64,000 bases of DNA from Dryas octopetala (taxonomy: Eukaryota; Streptophyta; Magnoliopsida; Rosales; Rosaceae): NCBI GenBank assembly GCA_963921425.1, contig OY992837.1:5119896-5183895 (forward strand), written 5' to 3'. Positions within the stretch are counted from its first letter, which is position 1, and each line of letters begins with the position of its first letter. The notes under the pieces are model-generated. The model had not been told where the DNA came from. It searched no databases and worked only from the letters and a program-made list of their open reading frames with translations. Of the stretch, positions 22,404 through 32,311 are shown piece by piece. The translations under genes and the position numbers were made by a program.

Positions 22404-24726
22404 ATGGGGAAAGCTTCAAGGGATAAGAGGGACATCTACTACCGAAAAGCTAAAGAGGAAGGGTGGCGTGCTCGCAGTGCCTTTAAGCTCCTTCAGATAG
22501 ACGAGGAGTTCAATATATTTCATGGAGTCAAGCGTGTCGTCGATCTCTGTGCTGCCCCTGGTAGCTGGAGTCAGGTATCCTCTTCTCAGTTGTGTAATTC
22601 CACTCGTTATTCACTAAAATCCAATTCCAACTTCATTATTATTGAGACCCAAGTATTTATTATCATGTTGTTTTGTTTAGGTTTTGAGTAGGCAATTGTA
22701 TCTCCCAGCAAAGCTTTCATCCGATTCAAAGTGAGTTATCAACTACTACTACTACTACTAGAAGAATACTAAAAGAGCAAGACCTTAACTTTGTACTTCA
22801 TCCTTAATTTCAGGGATGATGCTGATCTGCCCCTTATTGTAGCTATTGATTTGCAGCCCATGGCTCCAATTGAAGGTGTTATTCAAGTGCAGGGTGATAT
22901 AACAAATGCCCGAACTGCTGAAGTGGTAACCATCAGCTTACATTTTCTACATTGTTTGTTTCATACCATAGCATGTGGATAGTATGATAAATGTATATTG
23001 TCATCCATTCTTTCTCTGACTTTTGTTAACCCTTTAGGTCATTAGACACTTTGATGGTTGCAAGGCTGACCTGGTTGTGTGTGATGGTGCTCCGGATGGT
23101 ATGCAACATTTGTGGTTTTAGCGGTCCACCTCTATATTGTTTTCATTTATAATTGATATTTGATTAAGCTTACTTTAACCCAAGTTCTGATTTTCAGTTA
23201 CTGGCCTTCATGACATGGATGAATTTGTTCAGTCCCAGCTGATACTAGCAGTATGTATCCTGGTTCCTTTACATAATAACAAAGTCCTTCCGATGCAATT
23301 TATCATCATAAGTTTGCATGCTAATTACCAGTTTTACAAGGAATATAAAAATTCATATGGTGGCTATGCTCGTTAATCTATATCACATTCCATCTTTCTA
23401 AACTAACTATTTCATGGAATTTGTATTATATTGATACCAGCTGGTGGATCTTCCTTGCAGGGTTTGACAATTGTTACTCATGTACTCAAAGAAGGTGGTA
23501 AATTTATTGCAAAGATATTTCGTGGAAAGGATACAAGTCTTCTGTACTGTCAGGTAGCTTTAAAGCTCCCAAACTTGGGTGCCTAATTAAACTTGTTACA
23601 AATATATATATTTCTGCAGTTTTTTTATTTTTGGTGACAAGAATCACAGTTTCATGGAATGACCTTGTTGTTTTGCTCATTTTATTTCAGCTGAAATTAT
23701 TTTTTCCTATAGTGACTTTTGCAAAACCAAAAAGCAGCCGGAATTCCAGCATAGGTAAACAGATTGGACTTCAATTTTTTTCTTTAGCAGATTACTTTAG
23801 TAGGCCTGTTGAGTAATAAGGTGTATCTTCTGATTTATCATGTAGTCATTTGAGAGCTAAAATTCAGACAAAATGGATTTTGGATTGTGGTTGTGTGAAA
23901 AAACAGGGTTGTTTTTGGTTATTTGTATAATTTGAAATTCAAATATACTTATATTGTGGATATATAAATGCCACATGAAATGGAGCAAAATGATCTGCAT
24001 TCCATGTGATATTATATTCAAATCCCATCCCCTTCTAAGTGTCATACAGCATGCGCATGACTCTTACAATATTCTGCATTTAGTAACAACATGACATGGT
24101 GGTAAGCGTCTGTCGTGTCAGAACTAATGCTGTTATTGTTTTTCATACAGAGGCATTTGCAGTTTGTGAGAATTATTCCCCTCCTGATGGATTCAACCCT
24201 AAGGATCTGCATCGCCTCCTAGAAAAGGTTGGAAGTCCCTCAGGAGCAGATGATTTAGGTATGTCAAATATTCCACATTGATATATATTGAGACTGTTTT
24301 GTTCACAAGATTAGTATATTGATGGGTTTCTTAGAAATCTTTTTGATGCATAATGAATTTGTACAAATAGTCACTGTTCAAACTTCAAATGAAGAGCAAC
24401 AGCTTCATTTTGTTTTTGGATTTTTGTTAAGTAAATTGGTTTTATGTTGCCGTATTAATGTCATTACCTCTTTTAACATGGCAGATTGCAGTAGTGGGTG
24501 GTTGGAAGGGCCAAACAAGGTGTATATTCCATTTTTAGCTTGCGGTGACCTCAGTGGGTATGACTCTGACCGATCATATCCGCTGCCTAAAGATGCCCAG
24601 GGAGCTTACCGGAGCTTGGATCCTGTACAGCCCCCAATTGCCCCTCCTTATAAGAGAGCTCTAGAAATGAAGAAAGCTTCCAGCCAGGGCATCACAGAGC
24701 TTGAGAAGCTTTCCTTGGAATCTTGA
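22404..24726 (+). CDS. TRM7: tRNA 2'-O-ribose methyltransferase TRM7 (FtsJ family)
   Basis: Nine exons, 22404-22574, 22681-22730, 22814-22925, 23038-23098, 23198-23250, 23461-23553, 23691-23754, 24151-24258 and 24485-24726, give 317 residues. The enzyme methylates the 2'-OH of positions 32 and 34 in the anticodon loop of certain tRNAs, using S-adenosylmethionine. The sequence starts [20 protein letters not shown], the TRM7 signature. It then shows SAFKLLQI (catalytic K28), the SAM-binding [37 protein letters not shown] (catalytic D), [11 protein letters not shown] (catalytic K) and AFAVCENY (catalytic E), so the K-D-K-E tetrad is complete. The plant C-terminal extension ([15 protein letters not shown]) is present. 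Relatives FTSJ1 and TRM7 need a partner protein for each position. Intron 7 is unusually long for this gene (about 396 bases), with no features seen. Confidence 0.95.
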
Positions 24727-25758
24727 TTAGTTATTGTATCTCCTATACACAGGATCAAACAAATTAGTGATCATTTTAGATACTGTACAATTTGAATTAT
24801 AGATGGGTGTATGTCCCAATTTTTTAGACAATTATTATTGATCCTTTTTTTTTCTCTTTTGTAACAGTGTGTATGTCTCACGAATGTCTGATTAATCTTG
24901 AGTTATTCTCTCTAATCTCTAATAACTATGATCTTCATGAGTTTGGCAATGATGTTATGTAGTATTCAAACAGCACTAGACAGTATGTTCTTTACCATTC
25001 ATCGAATATCGGATCTTCGGAAGCAACGCAATCATAAGGTGGCTTCTGATTGTGTGCTTCTATATACACTGGTATCTACAGGGCAAATTGAGCTGCTCTG
25101 CTTTGTTGGGTCAAAAGATTGAAATAAAGTAGACATAAAGTGGGATATTCATTAAGTTGAAGAATTGTGGTCCTGACAGCAGCAACCTTTGAATTCTGAT
25201 AAGGCAAAAGAGGCACGGGACTCTAGGGCCACAGCCCATTTTGAGAAATGTAAGTATCCGATATCCATGAGTTGTTAACTTGGTATCAAGTTTGGTACTG
25301 ATAAAATATTCGACAGGTAGTTTCAGCTTGGAGAATAAGCAGTGTAATTAAACTTCTACTTTTTCATTAAAAATCCCATTAGATTGTAATGCATTATTTA
25401 TACTATTTCCTTTGCTTTGTTAGACGGTTTTAAGGAGAGCTTCAATGTAGATGGCATCTGCTTACCATACCATATGCTCGAGAGTCGAGCATTAACACAG
25501 CACATATATAGTTAAATGTAAACATTTGTGTATGTTAGGGACATGAGAATGTTGGACACTGAATATGAATTCAGGGATTAGCCAGAATTAAAAGAAATTA
25601 TGTAAAAAATTCACACCAGAATCCAGATGGTGTGATTTGCACTCATATTATATATCTTTTTCTACATGTCACATATAAAATTTTCTTGCATCAACCATAA
25701 ACACTAAATTATTTTTTTCCTTTTTATGAACATTAATCTCTTCTACAAATCTAATTAA
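24727..25758. other. Convergent intergenic region TRM7/JOSL
   Basis: This holds the 3' ends of two genes transcribed toward each other. No repeat with clear ends or protein-like frame was found. Confidence 0.6.
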
Positions 25759-26151
25759 TCAACAAGAATTTGAAGTAACTGAATTTGTTCTCTGCAGAGA
25801 AGAAGCCGAATTCAAGAACTCGATGCAGTCCTCCAAAGCTTCAGCTCGATGAGACTCGATGGGATCTGATACAGAGCGTGACCTTGTCAGGTTGGATGAA
25901 GACACCTTCCGTGAAGTCCTCTTTCTTGCAGATACAACACACATGGCTCTAGCCACCTTAGGCCTGAGGCTGCGTAGAAATTTGATGGGTGAGCAGAGTA
26001 CTTTTGTATCTTTGAGCAGCCTGAAGGCCCAAATTCCAGTGACCCTGTTCCTGGTTCCACCTACTCTGGTGCCACCACCATGTTTCGGGTATGTTGGCTT
26101 TTCATTCACATCAGGACTGAAACTCACCCTCTTGCAAGCTTTCCGTGACAT
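25759..26151 (-). CDS. Small JOSEPHIN-like (JOSL) protein
   Basis: An intronless gene of 130 residues on the minus strand. It begins MSRKACKRVSFSPDVNEKP. The KRVSFSPDV(N)EKP start, a Gly-Thr-rich stretch and the basic middle (KFLRSLRPKVARAMCVVSARKRTS) mark a plant family that databases label JOSEPHIN-like. From memory, Arabidopsis At5g01225 and At2g29640 belong to it. It is far too short for a Josephin deubiquitinase and shows no Cys-His catalytic pair, so the label is not a function. The tail is rich in serine (SRSVSDPIESHRAEALEDC), suggesting phosphorylation. The function is unknown. A GA/CT repeat lies directly upstream of the ATG in its leader. The neighbours TRM7 and SQD2 are the same as in Arabidopsis. 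Confidence 0.8.
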   Translation of the reverse strand: MSRKACKRVSFSPDVNEKPTYPKHGGGTRVGGTRNRVTGIWAFRLLKDTKVLCSPIKFLRSLRPKVARAMCVVSARKRTSRKVSSSNLTRSRSVSDPIESHRAEALEDCIEFLNSASSLQRTNSVTSNSC

Positions 26152-28696
26152 AGTTTTAGAGAGAGAGAGAGAGAGAAGGCGGTGCTATAAGGGTTATAAG
26201 CCAAAAACGACACCAAGTTATGGAAGATAGGTTGAGGAAAATTTGTGAGCAGAGAAGACAGTTGGGTTTGGTTATGGGGAGTATTTATATATGAAGAGAT
26301 TAATGATATTGAGGAAAAGAGAGAAAAGGAAAAAGAGGATAGACAGAATGAAAAAGAAAAAGAGAGGAATGGGGGTTCTGGCTGGAACTGAAAATGATAA
26401 AGAGTACTATAGTAGTGTGTTTGTGTTAAAAGCATATGCTGGGTTTGACGGACTGCAAGACAAACCAATAAGCGTTTGGTTGACGCAGTCACTGCTTTCA
26501 TATATATAAGCCTGCATCTGCATGAGCCACGCACATTGCGTATGTGATGTAAGCTAAATTAATTAAAATAGATTAAGCCGCTCTTTGTGCAGGCCTGCCT
26601 CTGAAATTGGTTTAACTATATCAAAACTCATGAGCTGCTAATTATTCGCAATCAGCTGGCATTAATGGTGGGCAAGGTATGAACAGCAGGAAAATTGAAT
26701 GTACTAATTACTAGGGGAGATTGTGAAGGGATCAAGAAAATGGGAAATGGGTTTTGGTCAAAAAGGAAAGATTCAAGTGGTGGAGCCGCAAGTAAGAGGA
26801 AGACAAGAGTGAGAGGTTTTAAAGGAGGGAGCAATAGAGACAACCACTTGATACTCTTCTCATCTCAGCATTGCTTTTTAGGTGCTCTCTGCACTCTGCA
26901 GGGCCTACCCTACCATTCCCTACGGTTGTCCATCTCGATTCTGTTTAATATCACAATTCAAGAGATCATGGCCCATTGTTTTTGAGAGAGAGAAAGAGAA
27001 TCTGTTTGAATATGGAGGAGGTAGAAGAGATTTGGGTTTGGCGTGAATATTAGGGAACTTTATTTTCTTTTCTCTTCTTTTTAACCTCTTTGGCAGAGGA
27101 AAAAATTCCTGTCGAAGAATCTGTACTTCTTTTGACTAGGTGATAAAAAAAAGTTCCCAGTTCCCAATATGTGGATTGCATATTCAGTCTAAGACTCAAG
27201 AACTCATTCCATTGTTTACAATACAAGGAAACATCATTAATATTGGGTTCATCTTCATGGTGAATTGGTGATGCCATTTGTAAAATCAAACATGTCAAAG
27301 TCTGGGTTCAAAGTTCCAAGTCTCCTTTGAATCCCTTGACGTTCTCTGTCATGGGATGTCAAGTTAGCAATTTGATTTGTTATCACAATCTAATGAAGAT
27401 GAAATACTTGGTATTGTCTCACAATTCAATAAATTACTAACTTAACTAATTTTAGTTGGTATGATCAAAGGGAGAGCACATGTATCTCTTCTTCATTGGA
27501 TTGTGACACTAGGTCAAATTACTTACTTGGCATTCCCGTGACAGGAAGCTCTTCTCATCACTTGCCGTTGGATAGTCTTCTCAGTCACTTAATGCATTTA
27601 GATGGAACAAAGGAATCTGGGCTGACTACGGTGGTCCATTCAAAACTGGACTATAAAGATGCTGCTGCTGATAGCCTGATGCAATAGTTGGACCACAAAT
27701 TAAGTGGCCCATTTATGTTGGGCTGATCCTTAACATTTCATGCTTTGATGGGCTGGGCATAGTCTAATAATATATGGGCTCCAATCTCATGTCCATTTTC
27801 ATTCTGGGTAAGAGAACTAAATTACTACTCACATTTTCTTTCACTGTATATTTTAAGCTGTGTAGAAGTCTTCAAAAGAGAGAAATTTTTACACTTTCAA
27901 TAAAACCTTGCGTTTGTTTCCAAAATAACAACAATCAGCAAACAAAATCTACATTAGTCTTAATTTTCATGTTAATTTGCTGCAGACAGAAAATATGCAA
28001 CATGTAATTGATTTGTTACCAAGAATCATTCTTACAACTCAATATGTATTCCCACATGGTCCTCTCAAGTTGATATTTATATTCATCAAAATTGCAGGCA
28101 TGACCTTAAGAGCTCATTTCATAATTAATTCAATCGTTGTTTTCTTCACCCAAGAGGAAAGCCTTGCGAGTTGCCAGACCGAAACATCCAAAACTGAGTT
28201 GACATTGGCACATTGCTTTCAAGCAATTTGTATGCATGTGAAACTTCTTCTATTAAATCCTAATGGATTTCGATACCAGCATATCTCATTACGTAATTAA
28301 ACAAGTTATGTTTGTAATAATGACTAACACCACTTAATAAAAATAACGTTTCTATATGCACCCAAAAAAAAAAAAATTAACGATTCTATGGAAGTTGGAC
28401 CAATATTACATTATTTGGGTGCGACCCACATGGATAATAGAATAAACCATAAAAAGGATATGCAAAAGAATATGTTATAATTCTAAGGATATATCTGAAG
28501 CTCTTCCGTTTATTGCACATTGACTAGGATTAGGTTATTAAAATATCATTGTTAACAAGGGATTTGAAAATATGAAAGTATTTATATGAATATGAATTAA
28601 ATTGTAAATGATATAGGTTCAAATGCACAATTATTTATGATTCATTTATTTTGATGCGAGTTTCTCGATCTCATATTCAACAGGATAATTAATGAA
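26152..28696. other. Intergenic region JOSL to Pack-MULE
   Basis: The JOSL leader has purine/pyrimidine-rich sequence (26155-26400), and GA-rich runs appear again near 26990. Several frames of 60-136 codons exist on both strands, but they are low-complexity or unlike any family known to me. One micro-insertion lies at 28344-28389. Nothing else is recognised. Confidence 0.55.
28344..28389 (+). repeat. Poly(A) micro-insertion
   Basis: ATGCACCC followed by 13 A and a T (28356-28377) is bounded by TAACGTTTCTAT and TAACGATTCTAT, 11 of 12 bases identical. It has the same architecture as the other tiny poly(A) inserts. Confidence 0.6.
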
Positions 28697-28978
28697 GGAA
28701 TAATTTTAGTAAAAGTACTCTAACTATATCTCTAGTCACGGATGAGAATGCCACATTTAATTTGTTCCAATTAAGGATTCCAAACTTTCTATTTAGCTCA
28801 ATTAAGGATTTTTAGTCAAAAATACCAGTTTCAAGGGGCAAAAAGTCTTTTTACTTAAATAATTATAAAAAATAAGTCATTATAAAAATTCATTTAAAAA
28901 TAAAACTAATTATTAAAAAAATAATAAATAAAACTAAAAAAAAAATCCACAAACCTTCCCACGCCCCTCTCATCTCTC

Positions 28979-29349
28979 GAGTTAATTACACTTACACCCC
29001 CTGAGGTTTATCGTCTTTTCACATACACCCCCTGGGGTTTCAATAATTACACATACACCCCCTGAGGTTTCAAAACTATTGCATATAACCCCCTACAAGA
29101 GAAAAAAATAAATAAACAAAAAAGAAAATATTTGTATTGAGGTTGAACCTTACATCTTGAGTAATCTTATTAGGTCATTTTATCCCTTAGTATGCCTTTT
29201 TGCATAATTTCTCATCATTTTTTGTCTCACTATAGGGGGTTATATGCAACAATTTTGAAACCTCGGGGGGTGTATGTGTAATTATTGAAACCCCATGGGG
29301 TGTATGTGAAAAGACGATAAACCTCAGGGGGTGTAAGTGTAATTAACTC
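28979..29349 (+). mobile_element. MULE-type MITE, family A copy 2
   Basis: It begins GAGTTAATTACACTTACACC and ends with the reverse complement. Each arm is about 115 bases and repeats the phrase ACACCCCCTGAGGTTT. The sequence CTCATCTCTC flanks both ends (28969-28978 and 29350-29359). The arms are closer to each other here than in copies 1 and 3, so this is the youngest copy. It lies inside the left arm region of the Pack-MULE. Confidence 0.92.
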
Positions 29350-29983
29350 CTCATCTCTCTGCCTTACTTTCTTTTTCATCTCTCTGCCTCTCCTTTCTTT
29401 CTCTCTGCCCACCTACCCAGCTTCCCCCCAACCCCGACCCATCTGTCCCCTATACCCAGACCCCAGCTCAACCCCACCCTACCCCAGGCCCAACCTCGCC
29501 ACACCCAGCCCCAGCCTCACCACACTCTGGCCCAACCCTCCCCACCCACACCTCCTTCCTTCTCTGATCAGCACCCAACTCATCGTCCTTATCCTCTTGA
29601 TTCTTTTGAAGCACCAGCTATTTAGGAACCACCACTTGATAATTGGTGGTCTGGAAAGAGTTGACGACGTCGAGCATAGAGACCCGGTTGTGGAGGCGAG
29701 CAATGTAGTCAGGTGGGTCGGGAATAGGTATGGCCATTTTACCCATGGGTTTGGGTGCTTGCGGGTACCTACTCTATTAGGGTAGTGTGGGTATGGGTAT
29801 ACATGTTAATACTCGTATAAAAAATGGGCGGGTATGGATAATACCCGTGGTTTACCCAAACCCTCTATTTAAAATTTTTTTTTTTGTATATCATTAAATT
29901 CAAGTATAATGAACCTGAAATTTAAATTTAAATTGCAATTAAACTAATGAAGGAAAAAAAAAAAAGGAAAACAGAAAAAACAA

Positions 29984-30064
29984 ATGGATCAATTAAACTA
30001 AAAAAACGTAAATTAATTGATCAAATTTTTTTTTTTGGTCGAAAACTAATGGATCAATTAAACT
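29984..30064. repeat. Short insertion flanked by a 16-base duplication in the hAT MITE
   Basis: ATGGATCAATTAAACT occurs perfectly at 29984-29999 and 30049-30064. Between them are 49 bases that include T(11)GGTC, the reverse of GACC-A(11). This may be a poly(A)-type insertion in minus orientation, or a simple local duplication. Confidence 0.5.
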
Positions 30065-30095
30065 GTTGCAATATTTGATATATTGCAACATAATT

Positions 30096-30140
30096 GAAGT
30101 AGGGAGCGAAGCCTGGCCAAAAAAATAAGAAGTAGGGAGC
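30096..30140 (+). repeat. CTGGCC-A(7) micro-insertion in the hAT MITE
   Basis: GAAGCCTGGCC followed by an A-rich tail (30108-30128) lies between perfect copies of GAAGTAGGGAGC (30096-30107 and 30129-30140). The prefix ends in TGGCC, like the inserts at 4768, 48024 and 63031. Confidence 0.75.
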
Positions 30141-30205
30141 AGAGAGAGAAGAGAGAGAGATACGTTATATAATTGTAATTGTTCATAATAATATGTAAGT
30201 ATGTA

Positions 30206-30255
30206 ATTATGTATTGTAAGAATGGCAAAAAAAACAAAAACTATGTACTGTAAGA
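30206..30255 (+). repeat. Poly(A)-type micro-insertion in the hAT MITE
   Basis: ATGGCAAAAAAAACAAAA (30222-30239) is flanked by ATTATGTATTGTAAGA and ACTATGTACTGTAAGA, 14 of 16 bases identical. This is the third A-rich insertion in the same hAT element. Confidence 0.55.
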
Positions 30256-30976
30256 GCTGATCTTAAAAAAAAAAAAAAGAACTGAAATCAGGACAAAAAA
30301 AAAAAACATGAATGATGGGTTTTTGGGTTGGGTTTGGGTAACCCATTACTTTGGTGGGGCAGGTAAGGGTAATACCCATTATACTATGGGGTGGGTTACG
30401 TGGGTATGGATTTGATAAATTTTTCACTTAAATGAGTTTGGTTTTGTGAGTATCTGCCCACTGGGTCAAATGGTCATCCCTAGTCGGGAATCAAAGTGTC
30501 TAGGTGGGTGGAAGAGTATTCCTTCAATTCTTGGTTCCAGGGATGGCCGTAGAGCTTATGGATGATGCAATGGAAGAGGCCTTGGTGGCTCAAGTCGGCC
30601 TTGGTGGGGTCCACCAAGACTAGATCGATCCCTCTTTGCTTCGCATGCTCCACCAGGGAGGGTTGGATGAAGCTCTGCTCCTTGTTCGTTGGGAAGGCGT
30701 ATCTGATACGGTACCGTTGGGCCGCTTCTACTTCTGAACCCGATGACAAATTTGGCATTTTGGGATTTCGAAGTTGTGGGAGTCAGGGGAAGGGAAAAGA
30801 TAAGTGAGGAGGGTGTTGGGCTTGGCGTGGCAGTGCGGGGGCTGACCGGAGAAGGGAGGATTTGTGGATTTTAAAAAAAAAAGTTTTATTTAGTTTTATT
30901 TTTATAATTATTTTTATTTTTTATAATTTTTTGGGTAAAAAGACATTTTAACCCCTCAATTGGTATTTTTTGACAA

Positions 30977-31018
30977 AAAACCCTTAATCAAGCCAAAAAA
31001 AATTTAAAATCCTTAATC
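30977..31018 (+). repeat. Poly(A)-type micro-insertion in the Pack-MULE arm
   Basis: AAGCCAAAAAAAATTT (30990-31005) sits between AAAACCCTTAATC and AAAATCCTTAATC, 12 of 13 bases identical. It explains why the right arm is longer than the left at this point. Confidence 0.5.
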
Positions 31019-31105
31019 GGAACAAAGAGAATATTATATCTTCAATTACGACAATAGATATAATATGAGTTTTTTTTTTTTTGCTAATATTATCTCAATA
31101 ATGAG

Positions 31106-32311
31106 AACCAAATGAGTAGTGGGGGAGGGACAGAGCATCAAACCATCAAGAAAATGCCACTTGTATAATGCCGGGTCCCGACTCCCAACCATGCATGCGA
31201 CCATTTTTGCCAAATTCTCAGCAGCCCAAAGCAAAAGTGTAAAAGACAACAGATCCAAGATGGTTTTGAATGCTTTTAACATTTCTTCTCATAAATATAG
31301 TAATGTAAATTAGTAAATCTGAAAATTGGTAAGAGAAAAAGAATATGGGTGGGGATGTTTTGGCACTATATAGGCTAGTCTCACTGATACTGACACGATA
31401 GGGATTTGTCTAAACATGGTGGTGGTTGTGTTTCACTGTTATATATGGTCGATGGAGGTGGGATCCTAAACTGTGTTTTTACCGGTTTCATTCTCATTCC
31501 CATGATATTATATATATTTTTAGTTTAAATGAATTTATCACAAAAATATAACTGATAAGAGGTCTTCTCTAATGCACAAAAATACTAATAAATCCAATTC
31601 TAAACGCAACATAATTTTAATCAATTATTTTATTCTTTCTAGAATTTAGACTAACCACAAAGACTTCTCTTAACATTTTTTTTATTTTATATATGTTTTA
31701 TATCAAAATACGTTACTAGATTGTCGAAAACTTAATTGGATTGCAAGAAAGCACCTTAAATAAAATCATTGTAATACATACACGTAATTGTAAAATAATG
31801 CTCATGAGTCATGATACACCATAACAGATTAGTTTCCTTTCTTATCACTTGAAAAAAAGAGTAAACTATGTGCCGATTAAAACTAGGCTATTCCTTAATT
31901 TATTAAAATTTCTTCTTCCTAATAAATCGAATTCTGCCAAGATAATTTTTTCTTTCTTTTTTCAATTGTCGAATTATGTAAAGATTGGGTATGCAAGAAA
32001 TTGACCCAAGAGCGTGTGTAAAAAACAAGGATTAAGAAAGGAAGAAGAAGAAGCAAGTAACCAAACTCAACTTCTCAACTCTCAAACCAATAAGGAATTG
32101 GGGAAGCATATACTGAGAGAGCTTCCATTCGATACCTGCTTATGAGAGAATATCCATTGCCAAAGTCGTTCCAGGTCCTCTAGATTCCTTGCAAATAATT
32201 CACACATGCACCCACTTTTCGATATTAATCAATCAAATATATCCCACAATTTTTTTCTAACAAAAGCCCCTTGAACTTCTCCCACCTCTTTATATTACAC
32301 TACACTCAATC
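31106..32311. other. Intergenic region upstream of SQD2
   Basis: AT-rich sequence with no recognisable gene. Two small frames at 31046-31313 on opposite strands are shadows of each other. The last 300 bases, with CT-rich sequence and TTTATATT near 32290, probably contain the SQD2 promoter and leader. Confidence 0.55.

Larger units (their letters stand above)
29725..30482. mobile_element. hAT-type MITE inside the ITPK fragment
   Basis: The left end is TAGGTATGGCCATTTTACCC and the reversed right end TAGGGATGACCATTTGACCC. The 8-base sequence GTCGGGAA flanks both ends (29717-29724 and 30483-30490), the length expected for hAT elements. Removing 758 bases restores continuity of the kinase homology, which confirms the borders independently. 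The inner part is AT-rich with three poly(A)-type micro-insertions and has no transposase. Confidence 0.9.
29600..30758 (-). pseudogene. Captured fragment of inositol 1,3,4-trisphosphate 5/6-kinase
   Basis: On the minus strand from 30758 the frame reads MPNLSSGSEVEAAQRYRIRY, then SFIQPSLVEHAKQRGIDLVL and GLFHCIIHKLYGHPWNQELK. These match the N-terminal domain of plant ITPK1-type kinases, which phosphorylate inositol tri- and tetrakisphosphates. The match breaks at 30490 where the hAT element sits. It resumes at 29724 with DPPDYIARLHNRVSMLDVV, the next part of the family sequence. After about residue 120 it degrades, and there is no ATP-grasp domain. It is thus a 5' gene piece (start codon region plus the first domain) carried inside a transposon and not a functional kinase. 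Exons appear joined only because N-terminal ITPK coding is often one exon. Confidence 0.82.
28697..31096. mobile_element. Pack-MULE-like element with captured ITPK fragment
   Basis: The left end GGAATAATTTTAGTAAAAG and the reversed right end GAGATAATATTAGCAAAAA begin diverged inverted arms. The arms share CAATTAAGGATTTTTAGTCAAAA against the right-arm phrase TGATTAAGGGTTTTTTGTC and a CTTTTTACCC-like block. The flanks ATTAATGAA (28688-28696) and AATAATGAG (31097-31105) match at 7 of 9 bases, consistent with an old Mutator duplication. Terminal sequence is shared with the foldback element at 45510. Inside are a MULE MITE (28979-29349), a GC-rich stretch, a piece of an inositol phosphate kinase gene on the minus strand, and a hAT MITE (29725-30482) sitting in that piece. 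No transposase is seen. The class is inferred from arm length and gene capture. Confidence 0.72.

Noticed and set aside
26124-26534. 136-codon minus-strand frame upstream of JOSL
   Set aside because: Its long Phe/Ser/Leu runs come from CT-rich leader DNA. It overlaps the true JOSL start in another frame.
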